From: Lachnospiraceae bacterium
GTDB lineage: Bacteria > Bacillota > Clostridia > Lachnospirales > Lachnospiraceae
Length of the DNA stretch: 11,916 nucleotides
Direction of reading: 5' to 3'
Assembly (NCBI GenBank): GCA_014804225.1
Contig: JAAVAF010000030.1
Span: 1-11,916 of the forward strand
Shown: positions 6,783 through 11,916 of the stretch, one piece after another
Numbering within the stretch: position 1 is the first letter of the stretch
How the letters are laid out: each line of letters opens with the position of its first letter
Program-made: the position numbers and the translations under genes
Notes under the pieces: generated by a model
Told to the model about the DNA's origin: nothing
Databases searched by the model: none
What the model saw: the letters and a program-made list of their open reading frames with translations, nothing else

Positions 6783-8273
6783 ATGAAGCTGACAAATGTT
6801 GAATTAAAGAAAATATTAAATATCGGAATTCAATTGTCGACGGAAACAAATCGGGATCATCTGTTGGCGTCTATTTTGGAAAGCGGAATGGATATTACCC
6901 GTTGTGATGGAAGCACGCTGTATCTCTTAGAGGACGGTATGCTGCATTTTAAGATTATGAAAACGCTGTCGCAAAACATTAGTCGTGGCGAAAATGGTGA
7001 GGCGATTGATATGCCGCCGGTTCCAATGACAGAGCGTAATGTGTGCTCTTATGCCGCGCTTCATCGGGAAATTATCAATATTCCCGATGTATATGATAAC
7101 ACCCGTTTTGATTTCTCGGGACCGAAAAAGTATGATGCGCTGACCGGTTATCATACGCAGTCGCAGCTGGTGATTCCGATTGAAAATAATGAGGACGAAT
7201 TGATCGGTGTATTGCAGCTTTTAAATGCGATGGATGAGGAAGGGAATGTAATCCCGTTTGACCCGGAATATGAAATTATCATTCGTTCGCTCGGTGCACA
7301 GGCAGCGATTGAAATGACGAATTTGAAATATGTACAGGAGATTAAGTGGCAGCTGCGCTCTTTTGTGGAGGCGATGGCAACCGCGATTGACGAGAGAACG
7401 CCCTACAACGGCACCCACACCAGAAAGGTAGCGGAATATGCCGGAATGATGGCAGATGAAATTAACAGGCAGCATCATGCGGGAGCGTGTGAAGAATATT
7501 TTAGCGCGGAGCGCAAAGATAAGCTTGAGCTTGCGGCGCTGTTACATGATATTGGAAAAATGGTCGTACCGCTGTCGATTATGAATCGGGCGACACGGCT
7601 GGATCGGGAAATTGAGAATGTGGCAACACGGTTTCAGCTGTTGGAGGCATATTATACAATAGACTGTATGAAAGGCAGAATTACAGAGGAGGAATGCAAA
7701 CAGAGGATTACATATTTAAAGGACAGCATGGATTTTATCCGCAAGGTAGACGGCATGGGCTTTTTGGATGATGAAGATTACCTTCGGGTACAGGAGCTTG
7801 CGGGGCACAGCTACCAAAACGAAGCGGGAGAGGAGCTCTCCTATCTGACAAAGCGGGAACAGGAACGCCTGAGCATTCGGCGCGGAACCTTGACCGAAGA
7901 TGACCGCAGATTAATGGAAAACCATGTGGTTATGACGGAAAAAATATTAAGTAAAGTATGGTTCAATAAGAACTATGAAGAAATACCAAGGTGGGCGGCG
8001 TCCCATCATGAGCTGCTGGACGGTTCCGGCTATCCAAAACATCTTAGCGGTGAGGAGTTGGATTTGGAAACCAGAATGATTACAGTGGCAGATGTTTATG
8101 ATGCCCTTACGGCGACCGACCGACCTTACAAAAAACCAATCCCACAGGAGGAGGCTTTGGGTATTTTAAAGGAAATGGCGGACGAGGGCAAGCTGGATTG
8201 TCGCTTGGTTGACAGTTTGGCGGCAGCAGTACGTGAGAAACAGAAAATAGGAAAGGAGCATGATAAAAAATGA
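6783..8273 (+). CDS. GAF-HD-GYP phosphohydrolase with an unusual insertion
   Basis: A 496-residue cytoplasmic protein. Residues about 10-185 form a GAF ligand-binding domain (ITRCDGSTLYLLEDG, LVIPIENNEDELIGVLQLLN). Residues about 190-480 form an HD-GYP domain: H212 (GTHTRKVAEYAG), HDIGK at 255-259, NHV with H381, SHHELLDGSGYP with the GYP at 416-418, and ADVYDALTATDRPY. HD-GYP enzymes usually hydrolyse c-di-GMP, and some act on other cyclic dinucleotides. HD255-256 and H381 are about 126 residues apart, against about 30 in ordinary members, because a largely helical insert occupies about 274-366. The GAF domain has N148, F159 and E164 at positions resembling the NKFDE motif of cyclic-nucleotide-binding GAF domains, but with A and Y in place of K and D. 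GAGG at 6774-6777 sets the ATG start. The stop overlaps the next start (ATGA). The enzyme class is secure; substrate and ligand are not. Confidence 0.9.
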   Translation: MKLTNVELKKILNIGIQLSTETNRDHLLASILESGMDITRCDGSTLYLLEDGMLHFKIMKTLSQNISRGENGEAIDMPPVPMTERNVCSYAALHREIINIPDVYDNTRFDFSGPKKYDALTGYHTQSQLVIPIENNEDELIGVLQLLNAMDEEGNVIPFDPEYEIIIRSLGAQAAIEMTNLKYVQEIKWQLRSFVEAMATAIDERTPYNGTHTRKVAEYAGMMADEINRQHHAGACEEYFSAERKDKLELAALLHDIGKMVVPLSIMNRATRLDREIENVATRFQLLEAYYTIDCMKGRITEEECKQRITYLKDSMDFIRKVDGMGFLDDEDYLRVQELAGHSYQNEAGEELSYLTKREQERLSIRRGTLTEDDRRLMENHVVMTEKILSKVWFNKNYEEIPRWAASHHELLDGSGYPKHLSGEELDLETRMITVADVYDALTATDRPYKKPIPQEEALGILKEMADEGKLDCRLVDSLAAAVREKQKIGKEHDKK

Positions 8274-9571
8274 AAAAGAAAGTATGGGTTATGCTTGGCG
8301 CGATGATGGCAGCAGTCCTTGTCGCGGCTTGCGGAAAGAGCGAAGCCTACCGTTCGATTATGGTATATCAGGTCAACGGTAACGCGACAATCACAAGAGA
8401 TCGCGTAGGCGAAATGGAGGCATATGAAAATCTGATGCTGCAATCGGGCGACAGTGTTGCAGTAGCGTCGGAGAGCAGTATGCGGTTAAAGTTGGACGAT
8501 GATAAGTATATTCTGGCAGAACAGGATACGCTGATGAACATTGTAGCAGACGGAACTGATGCAGATGCAAAAACGTACATCGATTTGCAGCAAGGTTCTG
8601 TTACCAGTGAAATTCAGAATAAGCTAAAAGACGGCGCTTCTTATGAAGTCAATACACCAAACTCCATCATGGCGGTCCGTGGAACCATATTCCGCGTGGA
8701 AGTGGAAATCGATGCAAATCAGGATCCAAATACAAAACTGACTGTTCTTCAGGGAACCGTTTCTGCAAGAGCAGTGCTGCCGGACGGAACAATTTCCAGC
8801 GAGGAAGTTTTGGTAGATGCCGGAAATGAGCTGACGATTGAGGGAATGCCTACATCGTTCGAAGATTTGGGTGTACCTACGCAGATTGACTATGAGGGTC
8901 TTCCGACAATCATAACGGATTATATAGAGGAGTTAGAGCAAAGCGGTCAAGAATTAGCAGCACGTACAACACAAGATACACCGCAGGTACAGGAAAAGGA
9001 ACAGCCACAAGCACAGAATGCACAGCAGCAAGATACCGATGCAAAAGCACAGGAAGTTGATGCAGCAGATGAACCGGAACAGGTTAAGGAAGCTCAGAAT
9101 GAAGCGGATGTAAAGACGGAAGGAAATGAGCCAAAGTCACAGAAGAAGTCCGAAACACCTAAAAAGTCACAGGAGAAGCCAGACACGGCACCAAATCCGG
9201 ATCCCGATCTGAATCCGGATCCGCAGGAACCAAATTTAGAGCAGACACAGCAGCCGGATTTGCAGCCACAGGAAACAGAACCGCAAAATGTACAGCCGAA
9301 TCCAAATCCTAATCCGAGCTCACAAGGAGCAGCCTCCGATGGAGATCAAAATCAGGACGCAGGGCAGTCATCAGGCGGTGGAAGTAAGAAGAAAACACAG
9401 TATTATACCGTTACGTTCCAATACAATGGAACCACCTTCGGAACGCAGAAGGTAAAGAAGGGTGAAACGGTAACAGAGCCCAAGCTTTGCCCGACCGAGA
9501 ACGGTGCGTGGGACTATGACTTCTCAAAGAAGGTTGATAAGAATTTAACAATTGAATGGAAAGCAAATTAA
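8270..9571 (+). CDS. FecR-domain lipoprotein with InlB-type C-terminal repeat
   Basis: A 433-residue lipoprotein anchored on the outer face of the cell membrane. A short basic start and hydrophobic stretch lead to a lipobox VLVAAC, with C21 as the lipidated residue. Residues about 30-195 are a FecR domain, recognised by a YEVNTPNSIMAVRGTIFRV segment (R137, G138) and VLQGTVSA. Residues about 220-377 are a linker rich in Q, P, E, N and K, without order. Residues 378-433 (YYTVTFQYNGTTFGTQKV, LTIEWKAN) resemble the InlB B-repeat / Listeria-Bacteroides repeat, usually an adhesion or spacing module. Classical FecR proteins pass a signal to a FecI sigma factor; no sigma factor is present, so here the FecR domain may instead act on the CHASE2 receptor. 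The ATG overlaps the HD-GYP stop by four bases (ATGA), with AAGGAG at 8253-8258, indicating coupled translation. Confidence 0.9.
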   Translation: MKKKVWVMLGAMMAAVLVAACGKSEAYRSIMVYQVNGNATITRDRVGEMEAYENLMLQSGDSVAVASESSMRLKLDDDKYILAEQDTLMNIVADGTDADAKTYIDLQQGSVTSEIQNKLKDGASYEVNTPNSIMAVRGTIFRVEVEIDANQDPNTKLTVLQGTVSARAVLPDGTISSEEVLVDAGNELTIEGMPTSFEDLGVPTQIDYEGLPTIITDYIEELEQSGQELAARTTQDTPQVQEKEQPQAQNAQQQDTDAKAQEVDAADEPEQVKEAQNEADVKTEGNEPKSQKKSETPKKSQEKPDTAPNPDPDLNPDPQEPNLEQTQQPDLQPQETEPQNVQPNPNPNPSSQGAASDGDQNQDAGQSSGGGSKKKTQYYTVTFQYNGTTFGTQKVKKGETVTEPKLCPTENGAWDYDFSKKVDKNLTIEWKAN

Positions 9572-9616
9572 TGGAAATATTGTGGTTTAGAATCATAAAA
9601 GAGAGGGATGAAAGCT

Positions 9617-11839
9617 ATGCATAGGAAAGTAAAAGGATTATTGTCCGTGATATTAGCGCTTGCAATGGTTACTGTGACAGTAGCTCCGGTGTCGGCAGAT
9701 GAATTGCCAGGGGAGCAGCAGCCGGTGGAAACACAGTCGGTAATGGAGACAACAGAAATAGAAGAAGAGCCCATAGAGCAGGATATAGTGCAGGAACCTG
9801 CAGCAGAGGGAGAGCAGCCCGTAGAACAAGATGCGGTGCAAGAGCCTGTAGTGGAAGAAGCGCCTGTAGAGCAGGATGCGTTGCAGGAACCCGCAGCGGG
9901 AGAAGCGCCTGTAGAACAGGATGCGTTACAGGAGCCTGAAGCAGAAGGAGAGCTTACTGCGACAGATATCATGTCTGTAGTCGAGGAATTGATGACGGAG
10001 TCAAACCAGACACCCGCAGAACAGGCAGCGGCAGATGTTGCTCTTACATCGATTGATGAGACGATGTTTGATTATTTATACGGTAAATTAACTGAGGACC
10101 AGAAAAAGTTTCGTGTTTTTGCGGGAACAGATATTGGCTCGGAGTTAAAATTTTTAGAGCAGGGCATTGATCTGGGCGCTTCTGTAGCACAGAGCGGAAC
10201 AATTCGAACAGCGCTTATGGAACAAAGAGAAGGAGATTTAAAGTTTTACGCGTTATCGGGGTGGAAGGTATGGAAAGTTGACAGCGACGGAAAACCGGTA
10301 AACCTTTTGACAGAATCCTCTTCATTTGACATAAGTAAAGTGGCAACGGAGGATAATTTTAAGAATGCGGCAAACTTGGTAAATAACGGAACGGGTACTG
10401 CTCCGGAAGTTTTTTGCTATCAGCCGATACTGGAGCCGGTTTGGTCATATAATTCCTATTCAATTCCTGCGTATGATACAGACGGAATTCCTGTAGATAC
10501 AATTACCATTCATGCGGAAAATTACAGTACGATATCTCTTCCAAATCTGGAAGGCGTTTGTTGGAAAATGATATATAATGATACGGAATACAGCCTGAAT
10601 ACTGCAAGCGAGATATGGACAAATGAAACCAATGGAATCAGAACAATCGGAAGTGATGATTTTCAGGAAGCGCAGGCGAAGCTTCAGGCATATATCGATG
10701 ATTCCGTGCCGGAAGGATCTCAATATGTTGTTACAGGCCAAGAGGGAAAAAATGGCTGGTATACAAGCGATGTGACGATTTCTGCAAAGGACGGATACGA
10801 GGTTCGCTTGTCGGAAGCGGATGAATGGGCGAGTGCTGTTTCCGTGACGGAGAGTGGCACGGTAGCGCTTTATGTGAAAGCAGTAAACGGCGCAGAGCTG
10901 CCGACAGAAACATTGAATTATTTCATTGACAAGACGGCACCTGTAATCAGTGGTGTAGAGAATGGTCAAACATACTACAGCAACGAGGTTCAAGTTGTGG
11001 TAACCGATGAGCATCTTCAGATGGTTACGAAAGATGACGGGGATGTAGGAGTATACGACAATACGGCATATATTACGCTGAATCCTTCCGAAGAGTCTTA
11101 TACTATTTTTGCAGAAGATGCAGCGGGTAATCAGACAATCTGTATCGTATCGGTAAAACCGGCGGAAAGTCAGCTGCAAGATGGAACAGCAGAATTTACC
11201 CAGCCCAGTTGGTATGTAGGGGAAGAAAAGCCTGCACCCGTTGTAAGCTCTATCACGAATGGCGTAGAAAATATTACGTATTACTATAAGGAGCAGGGAG
11301 CTGAGGACAGCGCCTATACGACGACAGCGCCGAGTGAAGCGGGCAAGTATACGGCAAAGGCAGTGTTTGCGGCAACGGAACTTTTTAATGAGGTATCAGT
11401 AACTTCGGATTTTGAAATTTTGCCGAGCGTACAGGCAGACGGAACGGCTCCTGTAATCAGCGGTGTAGAAGATGGAAAGACTTATTACGGAGATCAAAAA
11501 GTAACGGTAACCGATGAGGACCTCAGTTCGGTTACGGTAAACGGCAGTGTCGTAGCGGTATCCGGCAACAGCGTCGATATCACACTTAATCCCTCGGATG
11601 AAGTCTACAGTATTGTAGCGACAGATGCGGCGGGCAATCGGACGCAGTATACAGTAGAAGTATTGGAAACATGGGTACGGGACGGCATTACGACAAACGG
11701 AAAGAAGAAGTTAAAGAATGCAAGAATGTATAAACTGGGCGGCGGACAATGGACGGTTGACGGAGATAGTACAGTTTATAGCGGCGGCGGAACATTTTAT
11801 GTCAAAAACGGCGGAGAATATGATTTTAAAAAGAAATAA
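9617..11839 (+). CDS. Large secreted Ig-like surface protein
   Basis: A 740-residue exported protein from the ATG at 9617, preferred because GAGGG at 9603-9607 is nine bases upstream; the ATG at 9608 directly abuts that site. A signal peptide of about 25 residues (KGLLSVILALAMVTVTVAPV) ends near VSA-DE. Acidic repeats fill residues 53-113. Residues about 114-362 form a region I do not recognise. Ig-like modules follow: about 369-437; 438-515 (TAPVISGVENGQTYY); about 520-605 (TQPSWYVGEE, AGKYTAKAVF); and 608-682 (TAPVISGVEDGKTYY). A lysine- and glycine-rich end occupies 686-740 (GGGQWTVDGD, GGTFYVKNGGEYDF). No LPXTG sortase signal, C-terminal helix or SLH domain is seen, so attachment is unexplained. 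The gap of about 45 bases after the FecR gene has room for no separate promoter. Probably an adhesive or structural partner of the lipoprotein. Confidence 0.85.
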   Translation: MHRKVKGLLSVILALAMVTVTVAPVSADELPGEQQPVETQSVMETTEIEEEPIEQDIVQEPAAEGEQPVEQDAVQEPVVEEAPVEQDALQEPAAGEAPVEQDALQEPEAEGELTATDIMSVVEELMTESNQTPAEQAAADVALTSIDETMFDYLYGKLTEDQKKFRVFAGTDIGSELKFLEQGIDLGASVAQSGTIRTALMEQREGDLKFYALSGWKVWKVDSDGKPVNLLTESSSFDISKVATEDNFKNAANLVNNGTGTAPEVFCYQPILEPVWSYNSYSIPAYDTDGIPVDTITIHAENYSTISLPNLEGVCWKMIYNDTEYSLNTASEIWTNETNGIRTIGSDDFQEAQAKLQAYIDDSVPEGSQYVVTGQEGKNGWYTSDVTISAKDGYEVRLSEADEWASAVSVTESGTVALYVKAVNGAELPTETLNYFIDKTAPVISGVENGQTYYSNEVQVVVTDEHLQMVTKDDGDVGVYDNTAYITLNPSEESYTIFAEDAAGNQTICIVSVKPAESQLQDGTAEFTQPSWYVGEEKPAPVVSSITNGVENITYYYKEQGAEDSAYTTTAPSEAGKYTAKAVFAATELFNEVSVTSDFEILPSVQADGTAPVISGVEDGKTYYGDQKVTVTDEDLSSVTVNGSVVAVSGNSVDITLNPSDEVYSIVATDAAGNRTQYTVEVLETWVRDGITTNGKKKLKNARMYKLGGGQWTVDGDSTVYSGGGTFYVKNGGEYDFKKK
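9773..9955 (+). repeat. Four acidic tandem repeats in the surface protein
   Basis: Four units begin at 9773, 9821, 9866 and 9911. The first is 48 bases and the others 45, encoding IEQDIVQEP, VEQDAVQEP, VEQDALQEP and VEQDALQEP followed by variable E/A/G/P residues. They form a flexible, highly negative stalk directly after the signal peptide. Units three and four are the most alike, which suggests recent expansion; copy number may vary between strains. Confidence 0.85.
10928..11664 (+). repeat. Duplicated Ig-like module within the surface protein
   Basis: Two copies of one Ig-like module start at 10928 and 11438, offset by exactly 510 bases (170 codons). Each begins CCTGTAATCAG then GGTGTAGA at the same place, and shares the protein landmarks TAPVISGVE, VTDE, LNPS and DAAGN. 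The segment between them is a different Ig-like fold, so the duplication probably copied a two-module unit or the intervening module was inserted later. Confidence 0.75.
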
Positions 11840-11855
11840 TCATTGAGGAAAAAGA

Positions 11856-11905
11856 TTGAAAATTAAAATTTTCAACCAACAAGTTTTGTGCTACGCAAAA
11901 ACTTG
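11856..11905 (+). repeat. Two adjacent hairpins at the end of the window
   Basis: TTGAAAATT (11856-11864) pairs with AATTTTCAA (11867-11875) around two bases, and CAAGTTTT (11880-11887) pairs with AAAACTTG (11898-11905) around GTGCTACGCA. No T-run follows either hairpin, so a standard terminator is not shown. The layout, an A/T hairpin then one whose loop side reads TTTGTGC, resembles the pair at 1211-1264. Nothing else is seen from 11840 to the window end. Confidence 0.5.
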
Positions 11906-11916
11906 AGCCATTAGCT

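Noticed and set aside
9601..9616. ATG at 9608 as the start of the surface protein.
   Set aside because: It touches the GAGGG ribosome site with no spacing; the in-frame ATG at 9617 has nine bases and gives a normal signal peptide.
10460..11179. Long open frame of 239 codons on the - strand inside the surface protein gene.
   Set aside because: It is fully antisense to a well-supported gene, is rich in Cys, Arg, Ile and Tyr in no domain-like order, and has no ribosome site. It is a shadow frame.
11600..11839. LPXTG-type sortase signal at the C-terminus of the surface protein.
   Set aside because: No LPXTG-like motif or hydrophobic tail is present; the protein ends in a lysine-rich hydrophilic stretch.
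1..11916. CRISPR array, tRNA, rRNA or transposase in the window.
   Set aside because: No regularly spaced repeat, cloverleaf, rRNA sequence or transposase motif was seen; the only tandem repeats are in-frame parts of proteins.

Overview
This window looks like the chromosome of a low-to-mid GC member of the Bacillota, class Clostridia, most likely a Lachnospiraceae-type gut bacterium. The reasons are AGGAGG-like ribosome binding sites, A-rich intergenic DNA with TATAAT promoters, a BlaR1-type receptor with a bacterial SH3 tail, a FecR-domain lipoprotein carrying an InlB-type repeat, and an Ig-like surface protein. Family assignments come from motifs read by eye; no database search was run. All genes are on the + strand.

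Layout. (1) 1-996: 3' part of a BlaR1/MecR1-type M56 metallopeptidase receptor with an SH3b sensor tail, closed by a terminator at 1037-1081. (2) 997-1291: AT-rich intergenic DNA with two adjacent hairpins. (3) 1292-3916: a likely three-gene transcript made of a DUF4391-like protein, a BrxD-like (DUF2791) P-loop ATPase and a HAD phosphatase, closed by a strong terminator at 3915-3944. (4) 3945-4164: a regulatory region with a clear sigma-A type promoter (TTGATT-16-TATAAT) wrapped in several inverted repeats. (5) 4165-11839: five tightly packed genes, apparently one operon, encoding a CHASE2 adenylate cyclase, a xylose-isomerase-like TIM-barrel protein, a GAF/HD-GYP phosphohydrolase, a FecR-domain lipoprotein and a large secreted Ig-like protein. 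(6) 11840-11916: a second pair of adjacent hairpins and no gene.

How the genes may work together. The second half reads as an envelope-to-cytoplasm signalling unit. An extracytoplasmic CHASE2 sensor drives cAMP synthesis. A cytoplasmic GAF/HD-GYP enzyme may read or degrade a cyclic nucleotide. A FecR-domain lipoprotein and a secreted multi-Ig protein sit outside the membrane, where CHASE2 is. The CHASE2-FecR pairing in one operon with an HD-GYP enzyme is the most promising candidate here for a poorly described system. The second point of interest is the DUF4391/BrxD-like pair, whose relatives belong to phage-defence loci. Here it lacks the usual helicase, methylase and PglZ partners, so it is either a remnant or a minimal system.
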